The position numbers were made by a program, and so were the translations under genes. This document shows positions 20,429-30,720 of a stretch of DNA of 64,000 bases, one piece after another (the stretch's first letter is position 1; the number at the start of each line of letters is the position of its first letter). The notes beneath the pieces were generated by a model, which did not search any database, was not told the origin of the DNA, and saw only the letters and a list, made by a program, of their open reading frames with translations. The DNA comes from Diploptera punctata. Taxonomy: Eukaryota > Arthropoda > Insecta > Blattodea > Blaberidae. Location of the stretch: the NCBI GenBank assembly GCA_030220185.1, contig JASPKZ010004202.1, positions 1,058,001 to 1,122,000 of the forward strand, given 5' to 3'.

Positions 20429-20585
20429 TCTAGGGTTTCTTTTACGAGCCCCAAATTCGTCACACTCGGAGCCCACGGTTTAAAGTCCCTCTTGAAGGAC
20501 TCGTTCCATAGATTTTTCCATTATAAAACTGTGGCCGGGTTTGAACACGCGACCCTCGGGATTAGAGGTAAGGAACATTCCTATG
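20429..20585 (-). mobile_element. SINE-B, head-side piece
   Basis: Holds the conserved body (TTTTACGAGCC..., AAAGTCCCTC) and the tRNA-like head (GGGTTTGAACACGCGACCCTC), minus strand. Confidence 0.75.
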
Positions 20586-20892
20586 AATTATGTTATTTAA
20601 TACAAACGTGCATGAGAATGTAGACATTTCTATACCTACTTTGATATTCCCGGCAAAGGATTTTCCTAAAATTGGCATCTCCACTGGTCATTGTCTTGTA
20701 AAACTTGAGATAAGCGACCCCGCCTTCACTGGTGAAACAGAATCCAAAGCAGGGACAGGATAGCCAATAGCTGCTACTACTCGGCCACATTGACTTTCAA
20801 TGCGTAAACATTGGGAACTAAAGGGTGAGTAGGGGTTGGAGGTAGTAGGCCCTTGTCTTAAGTTGCAGTGACAGTGTTTATTTTCCGTATAT
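20586..20892. other. Unassigned stretch
   Basis: Open minus-strand frames exist but cross into repeat Y, so I do not treat them as genes. Confidence 0.4.
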
Positions 20893-21323
20893 ACCTTATC
20901 CGCTCTTAGAGTGATCCTAACATCAACAAACGCCAATTGTATTCTTCCGCCGTTCGCGCCACAATTACTGTCACTTTTGACAGGAAGATGATGACACAGA
21001 AACAGAAGACTCGATACTTTCAGCCATTTTGTTTCATGAGAATCGACTGAAGCGTGACTCAAATTCATCATCCATATGTAATAAACTATTTTAAGTTGTA
21101 ATTATTGATTAGGTATATTTTAGAATATGTTTTGAATATTATTATTTTCATTCACGAAGAATAACAAGTATATTTAGAAGACATATTTTTAATTTAATGA
21201 AGGAACTACTTTTTTTCCGTACTTATTGCTTCTACATCGTACGTCGGTGTCCATGACCAATAAAAAGCGAGCAGGTCACATGGTTTTGTTTTGACGAGGA
21301 TCGCTTTAAGAGCGGACAGGGTA
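20893..21323 (+). mobile_element. Dispersed repeat Y, copy 1 (uninterrupted)
   Basis: About 430 bp with imperfect inverted ends (CCTTATCCGCTCTTAGAGTG and, reversed, CCCTGTCCGCTCTTAAAGCG). Copy 2 is inverted at 33735-34775 and carries the Harbinger-like MITE. Here GATCACTCTAAGAGCGG (reverse strand) is the empty site. Probably a non-autonomous DNA transposon of unknown superfamily. Confidence 0.75.
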
Positions 21324-21510
21324 AAGTCAGTTGTTAGTGTCAATAGAAAGTTAGACCCAATATTCACAGTATATAAACATTTAGGTCAGACAGACAGTAG
21401 TTGGAAATCAGTGCTGATTTAATTTCTCTGTGCGTCACTTTATCCAGAAATCCGTAGGCATAGAAACTCCGAAGATCTTTCATTAACTCCATCCATATTA
21501 GATACCCGAT
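21324..21510. other. Unassigned stretch
   Basis: Nothing recognised. Confidence 0.4.
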
Positions 21511-22085
21511 CCCTTGAGCACAGTGTCCTTTATATCCCTCCTCATCACACTACCTATTATTCGAAAATCTTTTACAATTTCTCTTGCTAGAAAATTGAAT
21601 TCCCTTCCACCCTATGTCAGAGACTGCCAAACTTTACCATCTTTCAGAAACAAATTGAAAATAAAATTATTATCAGAAACAACTCACTAATATTACATTT
21701 TAAAAATTAATATTTGTTTTTTCATTATTTAATAAAATAGTTTTAAGATTTGTTAATATATTTACCTAATGCCTTGTATAATAAGCGATAGATTAATTCA
21801 TTATAGTTTATTACTTTCTTTGTATTTTTTCTTACTTTTCATATATAGTAGATTTGAGCTGTTATTCCTTTCTGTATTCATTCTATCATTAATTTAATTT
21901 TAATTGTATTTAATTTTATTGTACTATTAGACATTATTTTCATTATTATTCAGTTTGACAGATAATTAATTGTTTAGTATGACTGTTATTGTAATTTTTT
22001 GTATTTATATGTAACATATGTTTGTCCTGGTGAGTGGAAGAGAAGGCCACATGGTCTTAACTCCATCAGGCTAAATAAATCTATT
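21511..22085 (+). pseudogene. CR1/Jockey-like RT C-terminus with 3'UTR
   Basis: Frame 21536-21690 encodes FTISLARKLNSLPPYVRDC and LPSFRNKLKIKLL, the typical NSLP..VR..SL..FK end of these reverse transcriptases. A 3'UTR follows to the motif GAGTGGAAGAGAAGGCC..TAAATAAAT at 22030-22080. Confidence 0.75.
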
Positions 22086-22427
22086 CTAATATAATACATA
22101 GTTTTAGTAATTTTTTTTATTTTTTATATATCTACTAAAATGTATAATAAAATTACATTTTAAGGAATTCCTATTTAAACTACAGCGTAGTTGCATAAGA
22201 CAATACGTTAATTTTATTATATTCCATATTTTTGTTAGTATTAGATCACATCACCATTGTCTTTTGTTTAGTATATATTTTAATAATATCTTAAAATTGG
22301 AATAAATATATAATTTTTGTATAATTTTACTATTCGCTGGTTGAGTGGAAGAGAAGGCCTTATGGCCTTATCTCTGCCAGCTAAAATAAAGCATTATTAT
22401 TATTTTTTAAAAAAATATAAAAATTTT
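22086..22427. other. AT-rich stretch with a second 3' end motif
   Basis: A second copy of the non-LTR 3' terminus (GGTTGAGTGGAAGAGAAGGC, then TAAAATAAAGCATTATTATT) lies at 22337-22405; the rest is AT-rich and unassigned. Confidence 0.55.
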
Positions 22428-22625
22428 ACCTGGTAAGTCAGTCGTCCTCAATTAAATTATTAAACTTCTTCACGTTATTCCAATATGGAGGCCTTTCGAA
22501 AACAATGTTTCATCTTCTGCATTTCAACTGGAACTGATGGTGTTATATAGGTTGTATAACGGATTTATGTCTGCTTGAAGAAGTTTAATAATTTAATTGA
22601 GGACGACTGACTTACCAGGTAAACA
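22428..22625. mobile_element. Short inverted-repeat element with hammerhead-like core
   Basis: About 200 bp with ~48-bp inverted ends (TTTACCTGGTAAGTCAGTCG and its reverse at 22625). Between them the minus strand reads CAGAAGATG, an AAAC/GTTTT hairpin, CGAAA and the palindrome AGGCCT plus C (22492-22528). The CUGANGA box has U changed to A. Probably related to the palindrome at 17762-18292. Confidence 0.6.
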
Positions 22626-22689
22626 TTTTATAATTAACATCTTAGTACATAACCTCAACAGTGGTTTAACATGAATTTCAAGAGTTGAT

Positions 22690-23225
22690 TGTTCATCTCA
22701 ATTAATTTAAATATCTTGGATATTATCTCTCTATCTGGGATGAAAAGGATATCCCTGAAAAAATTACTAGTTATAATAAAAGTTTGGGAATTATTAATCA
22801 AGTTATGAAACCATCGCTTGTACAAAAAAACACCAGATTACGTTTATATAACACTTTTGGCTAGACCAGTGTTGACCTATGGTAGTGAAGCAGGGACACT
22901 AAAAAGACAACATGAAAGCAGAATAACGGCTTGTGAAATGAGATTCATGTGCAGAACAGCGGGTTACACCAGATGGGATCAGAAAAGGAACACCGATATC
23001 TTAAAAGAATTGAAGACTACACCAATTTTGGAATATATTAAATAGTACCAACTAAATTGGAAACACCATTTTGAAAGAATGAGTTCAAATCGGATCCCCA
23101 AAGCTGTTTATAATTATATACCAAGAGGACGAAGATCTCTGGACCGTCCTATGAAACGCTGGAGGGAAAATTTTCTATAGGATCGTAACAGACCTTGGCC
23201 TAATACTTGGAAGGAAGAAAAAGAT
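22690..23225 (+). pseudogene. RT family C fragment, longest copy
   Basis: From about 22700 (YLDIISLSGM.., KSLGIINQVMKPSLVQKNT) through RPVLTYGSEAGTLKRQHESR, MRFMCRTAGYTRWDQKRNT, YQLNWKHHFERM, GRRSLDRPMKRWREN. Frameshift near 22835 and stops at 23043 and 23178. Confidence 0.85.
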
Positions 23226-23940
23226 TGTTCATCGGCTATTTCAAGAGGGCCTACCACCATTTTTTGCCAGTGATTATACCACTTGCCCAGTCATTCGCTT
23301 GTACCAAAGGTGGAAGGAGACACTTTCCACAGCTTCACGACTAGCGCAATTACTTCCCCTCACCGGCTAAAAAGTTAACTTGGTCGAGTAATAAGTTGAC
23401 GAAATGGAAAGATAAATCTAGGGACAGAGAAGAATGAAGACAGATGTTGAGAAAGATGAAGGTCCGTCTCTGACTGTAGTAACATTGTTCCTAATGCAAA
23501 TTAGGACACTGTAGCAAATTGAGTTGAAATATGTCAGGATCATTAAAATTGAAAAAAAAATAGAGTGATAACAAACATGGGATCCTGTGTTGTAGACAAT
23601 TGAATGTAGGGGTGACACAACAAGTGTGGAGGGAAGTGGAACACAATCAGAGAGCAACACGCAACACTGCATACAACAGGTGACTCTGGCGCCATTATTA
23701 CAGCCCACGGAAATGTACCTTTTATTAATTCGTCATTAAGCTTGGCACACATATATATATACTGTACCTACAAAACTGCTTGCGATCGAGTACAAAACAC
23801 TTTTTCCAAATCAAAATAGTTTAATTGATTCCTTTTTTAACATTTCATCTGATATTTGACTAAAATGAAATATTAAATGATGCAATCAAACTCAACGGAA
23901 TAAATAAAACTGATCAGTTTACTGATATGAAAAGTAATAA
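23226..23940. other. Unassigned, no repeat recognised
   Basis: The largest apparently unique block in the left half. Minus-strand frames of 60-100 codons at 23418-23752 show no motif. Confidence 0.4.
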
Positions 23941-23945
23941 ATGTA

Positions 23946-24004
23946 AATGCTATGATTGCAGTGAAAGACCTGCCCTCGGGCAGAATTACTATGAATGGAT
24001 GCAT
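23946..24004 (+). mobile_element. SINE-A tail fragment
   Basis: Matches the last 60 bp of SINE-A (ATGCTATGATTGCAGTGAAA, CGGGCAGAATTACTATG). Lies immediately 5' of a full copy. Confidence 0.85.
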
Positions 24005-24040
24005 GGACTGTTGCAGCTTTTTTATCATAATATGCTGGAT

Positions 24041-24394
24041 GTCCACTGCTGTGGTCTCGAGGTAGCGTGCTGCCTTGTCACGCAGCGGGCCCGGGTTCGA
24101 TCCCCGGTCGGGACAGTTTTTCTGGGTGAGGTTTTCATCGGGGGTTTTCCTCACCTGTAAGACAAATGTCAGGAAAACTTTAAGGCCCAAACGGTCCCCG
24201 AAATCATATTGCCACTATCATCATCCTTATCATCACCATCATCATCATCATCATCCTTCACCGGTGTGAAAAGCAACGGGAATCTACCACACCTACAATT
24301 CCCTAGTAAAGCTGCAAATATAGGAAGAAAATGCTATGATTGCAGTGAAGGACCTGCTTTCGGACAGAAATACTATGGATGGATGGATGGATTG
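24041..24394 (+). mobile_element. SINE-A, full length with target duplication
   Basis: 354 bp between ATATGCTGGAT (24030-24040) and ATATGCTGGAT (24395-24405). Intact boxes A (TGGTCTCGAGG) and B (GGTTCGATCCC), body, an internal ATC microsatellite and an ATGG tail. One of the best reference copies. Confidence 0.95.
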
Positions 24395-24449
24395 ATATGC
24401 TGGATAAAAATACCAAGAATAATAGAATTTTCGTAGCTCCCACATACAG

Positions 24450-24607
24450 AGAGCAGTACATAGATTGTCAAATATAACCCAAGATTATAATTTACAAATT
24501 TCGTGAGTAAGACAAAAACTATGGCGTTTCAAGGGAAAATACCAATACGAACTAAAATTGTTATTAACAACAATATAATAGAACAAGTTAATAACTTTAC
24601 TTATCTT
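24450..24607 (+). pseudogene. RT family E fragment (left piece)
   Basis: Encodes KTKTMAFQGKIPIRTKI and IIEQVNNFTYL with frame noise. Continues at 25208 after the RT-D insertion; ACTTATCTT at 24599-24607 and 25208-25216 is the duplicated target. Confidence 0.8.
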
Positions 24608-25207
24608 TACTTTTCAAGGTGTAGATCCTGTCAGAAGTAAAATTGTACTTGACAATACAATTTTGGAGCAGGTGAATAATTTTACATATCTAGGATGCAA
24701 TATCTCAAATGAAGAAGAAAACGATGTAAATGCAAAAATATCTATTTTTTTTAATTTTAGGGTTAATAAATTCTATCTTAAAGCCACAGTTAGTCCAAAA
24801 ACATTCAAGACAAAAGTGTATAAAACACTGGCTCTTCCAACTCTTTTGTATGGTAGCGAAGTATGGACGTTGAAACAGAAGGATATACAGAGACTTAGAT
24901 CTGCTGAAATGAGATACCTTCGAAGGACTGCAGGATACACACTACTAGATCACAAAAATATGAAGACATCTTAGAAGAATTACACATGGAACCTTTAGAA
25001 AACAAAATTTCTGATTATAAGTCAAGATGGATGCAACATGTTCATCGAATGGAAGATCACAGGATACCCAAACAAATGTTAAGATATCAACCTGCAGGAA
25101 GAAGAAGATCAGGACGTCCACTCAAAAGACTTTTGGATGGTGTTTCTCTTGAGGCAGAAACAGGTCAACAAATGACCTAAATTCGTGAATGTACTATGAT
25201 GATGATG
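24608..25207 (+). pseudogene. RT family D insertion inside RT family E
   Basis: 600-bp 5'-truncated element: ILEQVNNFTYLGCNIS, KVYKTLALPTLLYGSEVWTL, SAEMRYLRRTAGYTLLDH, then after a one-base frameshift near 24960 SDYKSRWMQHVHRM and RRRSGRPLKRLLDGVSLE, ending in a GAT repeat. Clean 9-bp duplication. Confidence 0.9.
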
Positions 25208-25710
25208 ACTTATCTTGGCTGCGACCTTTCCAACGACACATGTAAAGACATAGACATAAAATTGACCAAATTCCAAAAACTTATAGGAACAATAAAAAAC
25301 ACTCTTCTCCGAAAAGCACGCCCGGATACAATTCTAAAATTTTATAAAACAATGGCTCTTCCAACTCTACTTTATGGTTCTAAAACCTGGACTCTTACTA
25401 CAGGTAAATGAAATAGGATAGTAGCTGCAGAAATGAAGTTATTAAGACCTTTAGCGGGTTATACGCTTTATGACCACATGCGCAATGAAGCTCTCAACAC
25501 ATCAGCAATAACTGAAGCCATCCAAATATACCAAAATAATTGGCATGAACACCTTCTTAGAATGCCAAACAGTTGACTACTTCTGCAGCTGTTCAACTAC
25601 AGACCCACTGGACGAAGAGACCCAGGAAGACCTAAGAAGTGATGGAGGGATCAATTTGTATCCTGAAGCGGAAAAGGCCAACGGCCTAATCCATGACTGG
25701 AATTGATGAT
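25208..25710 (+). pseudogene. RT family E fragment (right piece)
   Basis: TYLGCDLSNDTCKDIDIKL, FYKTMALPTLLYGSKTWTL, then stop at 25409, EMKLLRPLAGYTLYDHMR, NNWHEHLLRM, GRRDPGRPKK and a GAT-repeat tail (25707-25720). Confidence 0.85.
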
Positions 25711-25727
25711 GATGATGATCGTAGCTT

Positions 25728-26180
25728 CCATTCCGGCGAAGAGTTTTTCAATATTAATAACAATGAGCCTCAAAAAATAAACTTTTTTTCTCAGAAAGAA
25801 AAATATGCTATTCTGATAGTATTTTTCTCCTGAATTAAAATATGATATCGGTTTTTCTCCAACACGCAAGGTTTCCGAGAGACAGGCATTTATAATTTGA
25901 AACATTTTAATATTTTCTACATTCGTAACTACGCATTATTCGAACATTCGGACTCACCTAGAAAGTAAGAAATGATGATTTTCTGCTATATCTCGCCTGT
26001 GGAGCATTCCTCTTGATGGTCCAACAATAATCGGCCAGCATATTAGGATTCCATTTGCCTTGATATCTCTTTTCCACAGCTGAAATCTCCTGATGAAAGT
26101 GTTCCCCGTGCTCATCGCTCACTGCGTCAAGATTTTCCGGGAAGAAATATAGGTTTATTAAAAAAGTAATTATTTAAATC
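25728..26180 (-). pseudogene. Dispersed repeat D1 with orphan ORF end, copy 2
   Basis: Minus-strand frame of about 63 codons ending at 25958-25960: FFPENLDAVSDEHGEHFHQE, KRYQGKWNPNMLADYCWTI, QARYSRKSSFLTF. Longer than copy 1 at its N-terminal side, with the same stop and downstream sequence. A short inverted scrap of the same downstream region follows at 26199-26260. Function unknown. Confidence 0.65.
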
Positions 26181-26434
26181 CATTAATTGAAATTGAAATA
26201 AAAAAAACTGTGGGTGATGGAGAAATTCCGAATACATATTTGAAAACACGATAAAAAACTGCATTAAGTACAAGTATTGGTAATCATGAGGCAAAAATCA
26301 TGTTGACCAGTGTTATTTAAGGACGGATCTCTGCGACCTAAAATATATGAAAACACGCGTGCATTTATGACCTAAAAATTGTTTAAATATGATCCAAAAA
26401 GAAAAACTATGACTATAATTTAATGAATCTATTA

Positions 26435-26645
26435 GAATATGGAAGTTTCTTATAAGGAAAACCAGAAGGAAAACGTCCACTTGGTAGACCAAGAACAATG
26501 TGGGAGAATAACATTAACCATGATTTGATGGAAGTAGATCATACAGGAGATGATAGGAAACATGAGTTTAGGGAGAGCTTATATCAGCGCGGCCATGAAC
26601 CTACAGGTTCGATATTACCAGTGAGTTAGTTAGCTAGTTATTAGG
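26435..26645 (+). pseudogene. RT family A C-terminal end
   Basis: LVGKPEGKRPLGRPRTMWEN region with stops, ending in a (TTAG)n-like tail at 26622-26642. Confidence 0.8.
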
Positions 26646-26729
26646 GATGAGAAATTGATCATGGTACTGAAATTCCAACCTAGAATTTGCTCAACTAAAA
26701 ATTTCCTTTAACAATTTGAATTAATTTTT

Positions 26730-26835
26730 GGTGAGCGGTATCCGTGCTGCTGACCACGTGTCAATCCTATACTGGTTAGACGACCTTATCACATGTGGAT
26801 GTGAGGCCAGCATCCGGATGGTACTGCAGGGGTGT
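26730..26835 (+). mobile_element. SINE-F 3' fragment
   Basis: Diverged match to 42780-42880 (CTGACCACGTGTCAATCC, TTATCACATGTGGATGTGAG, CCAGCATCCGG). Confidence 0.6.
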
Positions 26836-27333
26836 CACGCCATGGAGTTTTTGCATTTCAGTAACATAAAATCAACCGACCAATACGATACCTGAGACAG
26901 GGTTTGTGTTCTATTCTACATTGGGTGAGAATTATGCGAAAAGAGGCGCAGTTTGACGGGAGGTGGATTTTGAATCGATAGCTGGCTGTAGTTGAGCAAC
27001 GTGAAGAAACAAGAATGTTGAAATGTGTGTGTGGACAATAAATTATTCAGCGCTACTTTTTGTCCGGTATAATAACACGTTGTGCAAGAAACTGCTCGTA
27101 TCCTGCGGAAAAATAACTCTCATTATAGCAGTTTAACAGTATCAATCACACAACAATTTTAACACAAAACAGTTCTGTAAATAACAGTTTTGTTAGCTGT
27201 AATGCTATTTTAATAGCCATCATTATTTTAGCAAATATTGAGCAACAAAAACTATGTGTAAAACATCGGATATTTGGTATCTATAGGGTCTTTTACTTAC
27301 TTACGTATTATTTTTTCAGCCCTTTGTTTCTAG
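26836..27333. other. Unassigned stretch
   Basis: No gene, RNA or repeat recognised. Confidence 0.4.
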
Positions 27334-27465
27334 CCATCTCCGTTGCTGTGGTCTCGGGATACCATCGGGGTCGCAGCGGTTTTGGGTTCGATCCGCGGTC
27401 GAGACAAGCTCCCTGGGTGATGGGGGTTTCAGAGTTTTTCTCATCTGTAAGACAAACCAGGGGTT
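27334..27465 (+). mobile_element. SINE-A head fragment, degraded
   Basis: Box A (TGGTCTCGGG) and box B (GGTTCGATCCG) remain, body stops after the CTGTAAGACAAA motif. Confidence 0.8.
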
Positions 27466-27554
27466 GAGAGGAAAAATAGACCAAGTGCAAAACATTATAA
27501 ATGCTAGTTATCGAAAGAGTGACGATCTTTCACCGTAAAAATACAACCGTCAAG

Positions 27555-28225
27555 AAATGCGGACATGGGTTCAACTGGGGTAACATTTTCCGGAGGTCAA
27601 ATAGTCCCCCATTCGGTTCTCCGGGCGGGGACTACTTCAGGGAACCCATGCCAAAGGCTCAAACACAGGGACATGTTCCTAGGAACATGGAATGTTAGGA
27701 CTTTATAACCCAACTCCTTTCAAAAAACGTTAAACTGAAAATATATAAAACTATTATTCTACCAGTTATATTATATGTGTGCGAAACATGGACTCTTACT
27801 TTAAGAGAGGAAAGGAGATTACAAGTATTTGAGAATAAAGTACTTAGGAAAATTTTTGGACCAAAGAGAGATGAACACACAGGTGAATGGAGAAGACTAC
27901 ATAACAATGAACTACATGGTCTTTATATGAAGCCAGATATAATAAGAACAGTTAAGTCTCGTAGACTGCGATGGGCAGGACATGTTGCACGTATGGGGAA
28001 TGAAAGACTTGCATGGAAGCTTCTTGTAGGAAAGCCAGAGGGAAAACGCCCACTTGGTAGACCAAGAATGAGGTGGGAGAATAACATTAACTATGATTTG
28101 AGGGAAGTAGATTATACAGGGAATGATTGGAAAGAATTAGCTCAGGATAGGGATGTATGGAGAGCTTATGTCCGTGCGGCCATGAACCTACGGGTTCGAT
28201 AGTGCCAGTGAGTAAGTAAGTAAGT
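27555..28225 (+). pseudogene. RT family A internal-deletion derivative
   Basis: The 5' region (27555-27708) runs up to the start of the endonuclease domain: GGACATGTTCCTAGGAACAT followed by TGGAATGTTAGGAC, the codons for the TWNVRT motif. At about 27710 it joins directly to the C-terminal region (27714 on: LLSKNVKLKIYKTIILPVIL). The frame 27777-28202 is open for 141 codons to the end (RRLRWAGHVARM, RPLGRPRMRWENNI). The rest of the endonuclease and the whole RT domain are missing. TAAG-repeat tail at 28208-28230. Confidence 0.9.
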
Positions 28226-28232
28226 AAGTAAG

Positions 28233-28400
28233 TTATATGTGAATGATGGTTGAAGCAAGGAGATGCACTATCTCCTCTACTATTTGATTTTGTACTAGAG
28301 CATGACATCAAATCTTTGAGGATGAACAAGGCCTACAACTCAATGGTATAAATAAGTTGTTAGTTTATGCTGATGATGTAGTACTATTGGCCGATAGTGC
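28233..28400 (+). pseudogene. RT family A palm-domain scrap
   Basis: Encodes VKQGDALSPLLFDFVLEHDI and, after frameshifts, NKLLVYADDVVLLAD. It follows another copy's tail directly. Confidence 0.8.
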
Positions 28401-28404
28401 TATT

Positions 28405-28595
28405 AGACTCCACACAGCTAAAGGTTTGGGGTTCGATTCCCGGTTCAGGCAAAACGTTTTCTCTTTACCATTGATTTAGAATAATTTAATTGTGTTTATT
28501 AATTTACTTATTTCTATCATAGTAATAGCTTTAGCTTCCCAATATTAATTTAATAAATAACGCTATAGCTGTGTGGAGTCCCTTCATGTCTTGTT
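28405..28595. repeat. Short inverted repeat with tRNA-like T-arm
   Basis: AGACTCCACACAGCTA at 28405-28421 is inverted at 28570-28587 (TAGCTGTGTGGAGTC). Next to the left arm is GGGTTCGATTCCCGGTTCAG, shared with the SINE-D head at 28703-28777. Confidence 0.55.
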
Positions 28596-28702
28596 CAGGT
28601 AGAAGCTATTCATTGTGTATTTGTGAATGATGATTCATAGCATTTGAATATGGGACCAAGACAGTAAGGTAAAGGAAGGATTTATGCTTGGATGGGAAGG
28701 AA

Positions 28703-28777
28703 GCCTGGATTAGCTCAGTGGTTAAGAGCATCAGCACGGAAAGCTGAAGGTTCAGGGTTCGATTCCCGGTTCAGGCA
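28703..28777 (+). tRNA. tRNA-like SINE-D head, not a clear functional tRNA
   Basis: 75-nt cloverleaf: acceptor GCCTGGA/TTCAGGC (one G-T), D-arm TTAGCTCAGTGGTTAAGAGC, anticodon stem TCAGC/GCTGA with loop ACGGAAA, box B GGTTCGATTCC. U33 is C in the loop, and the 3' flank (AAATTTTTCTCTTTACCATT) recurs beside the fragment at 28430-28470. I therefore read it as a SINE head. Confidence 0.55.
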
Positions 28778-28814
28778 TAAATTTTTCTCTTTACCATTTG
28801 ATTACAAAGCTAAT

Positions 28815-29060
28815 TTAGTTACGCTGATTTCTATATAGATGTCATGTGACATGTGGTCAGCACACCGACCCAATGAGGAAGCTAGTAAGCAACTAAGTTA
28901 TTACTCGGATAAATGAGGTTTGTAAATTTTACTTAGAGACCCGGTTTTTTAGGCTTATGGTTCTTTTATGAGCCTGGAATTCTTCAGACTTGGGACTCAT
29001 GGCTTAAAGTCCATCCCGGAGTACTTTTCCCATGGATTTTTCCACCCTAAAAAATGTATC
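28815..29060 (-). mobile_element. SINE-B, body and tail piece
   Basis: Minus-strand SINE-B (TTCTTTTATGAGCCTGGAATTC, AAAGTCCATCCCGGAG, TTTTTCCACCCTAAAAAATG). The head of what appears to be the same insertion is at 29934-30015. Confidence 0.75.
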
Positions 29061-29119
29061 TCTTGATTATGAATTGGGAATAAAAATGTATTAAAGATTA
29101 ACAATAATTACAACAATTA

Positions 29120-29290
29120 AAATTTTACAAAATTATGTTAGTGCCTGCCTTAACATATGCACGTGAGAATTGGACTCTTAACCGTTCAGACAGAAGAAAA
29201 GTAGAAACTGCAGAAATGAAGTTCTTACGTTCAGTAGCAGGTGTGACAATTTTGGACAGAAAAAGAAATGAAAATATTAGAAAAGACTTA
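29120..29290 (+). pseudogene. RT family N fragment (left piece)
   Basis: LVPALTYARENWTLNRSDRR, AEMKFLRSVAGVTILDRKRN. Broken by SINE-A; AAAAGACTTA at 29281-29290 and 29621-29630 is the duplicated target. Confidence 0.85.
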
Positions 29291-29620
29291 ATCCATCCAT
29301 CCACAGTAATTCTGCCCGAGAGCAGGTCTTTCACTGAATTTCCATGCTATGCTTTGCAGCTTTAGTAGGGAATTATAGGTGTGGTAGCTTTCCGTTGCTT
29401 TCCACACCGGTGAAGGATGGTGAAGATAATGATAAGGATGATGCTCGGATGATTTTCGGGGACCGTTTGGGCCTTAAGCTTCCTGACATTTGTCTTACAG
29501 GTGAGGAAAAACCCCGAAAAAACCTCATCCAGGAGCCTCTCCCCGACCGGAATCGAACCCGGGCTGCTATGTGACAAGGCAGCACGCTACCTCGAGACCA
29601 CAGCGGTGAACAAAAAAAAA
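29291..29620 (-). mobile_element. SINE-A with target duplication
   Basis: 330 bp, minus strand, complete from ATGG tail (left) to tRNA-like head (right; box B GGTTCGATTCC). A-rich sequence beside the head belongs partly to the duplicated target. Confidence 0.9.
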
Positions 29621-29630
29621 AAAAGACTTA

Positions 29631-29930
29631 AATGTTTTTAATTTAACAAACAGAGTCAACAATCATGAGAAACAACTGGTATGAACATGTCAAGAGAATG
29701 CCTACAGATAGAATCCCTCAGCTGTTACTAAAGTACAAACCAATAGGACATAGAAATGCTGGACGTCCATTTACTAGATGGGAAGATTCATTAAATCCCA
29801 CTTGATGTGAAAACAGGTCAAAAGGCCTTATTTTATGAAGAAGAAGAAGAAGACTAACAATAACAATGGGCAGTTAATCTTAAATAACAAATTGATATAA
29901 ACTTCAAAATCTAGAATAATTTGTTTATAT
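29631..29930 (+). pseudogene. RT family N fragment (right piece)
   Basis: Continues with NNWYEHVKRM, LLLKYKPIGHRNAGRPFTRW in broken frames, then a GAA-repeat tail near 29839-29852 and about 80 bp of AT-rich sequence. Confidence 0.75.
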
Positions 29931-29933
29931 CTG

Positions 29934-30015
29934 TAGCTCCCCCCGGGTTTGAACCCAGTTTTCTTGGGACTAGAGAAATAAATATAATTACTAGATCTCC
30001 GCGACCAATTAATTT
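29934..30015 (-). mobile_element. SINE-B head piece
   Basis: Box B GGGTTTGAACCC (minus) and the GGACTAG..ATTT head region; completes the SINE-B at 28815-29060 around the RT-N insertion. Flanks TGTATCTCTTGAT and TATATCTGTAGCT could be an old duplicated target. Confidence 0.6.
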
Positions 30016-30029
30016 ACTTATTAACATAG

Positions 30030-30720
30030 AATGAGATAGATATGTCTATTTAACTCATGCCATAAATGGGAGTCAAAGACCAATCACGTTTCAATTAATT
30101 TTGTTTTACAATTAATGGCAGTCGAGTTTCACCTCGATATTTACCGAATTCTGTTTACCAAAATAAAGAAAGTTCCTCCTTTTTAATATTCTGAACAGGT
30201 CAGGGCATTATATTTGCAGTGACTGACTCTCCAACAAATACACTGAATGTTGCAAATAATGAACAGATTCCTTCGAACTACACATTTGATAATTGTTTGT
30301 TCAATAATTGTGTTTTTAAATAATGATTTTACTGAGTTGTTTACTAAAAATAAATTAATAACCTAAAATGTTTGTTATACTATACAGTTTGATGTGTTTC
30401 ATTTTTTATCCACTAGGGGTACATTCTTAAAATATTGCGATCTTATTTGACAATAAATAATATGATCTAGTTGCAGTGAATAAACATAACCAAACATTTC
30501 TGATTTGTTTTCAAACTTCGCCGTTTATATTAGATATATAAATATTCCGAAACAATATTTAAATAATGATTTGTGAGTAAACAGCTTAATTTTATTCGTT
30601 AAATAGTCCTAACAAATGCCACTCTTGATTTCCAAATCCTCTAGATAAATTGGAAATCACTCGTGGCATTACTTATGAAAAACAAAATGGTGCTATGAGG
30701 AAACTTGTGAAGTTTACACT
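30030..30720 (-). repeat. Dispersed repeat X, copy 3 (partial)
   Basis: Reverse complement aligns with 12590-12830 (CCAATCACGTTTCAATTAAT, TTTTTAATATTCTGAACAGG) and with 11690-11995 (TTATTCGTTAAATAGTCCTAACAAATG). It lacks the RT-M insertion present in copy 2, so it shows the pre-insertion order. Confidence 0.65.

Noticed and set aside
20688..21071. 127-codon minus-strand ORF
   Set aside because: Half of it lies in repeat Y, whose second copy does not keep the frame.
24041..24120. tRNA-Asp genes at each SINE-A head
   Set aside because: The anticodon arm has an extra base, the acceptor stem does not pair, and all are linked to the SINE body with target duplications around the whole unit.
28703..28777. 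Functional tRNA gene
   Set aside because: C at position 33 and a repeat body shared with a nearby fragment; more likely a SINE head.
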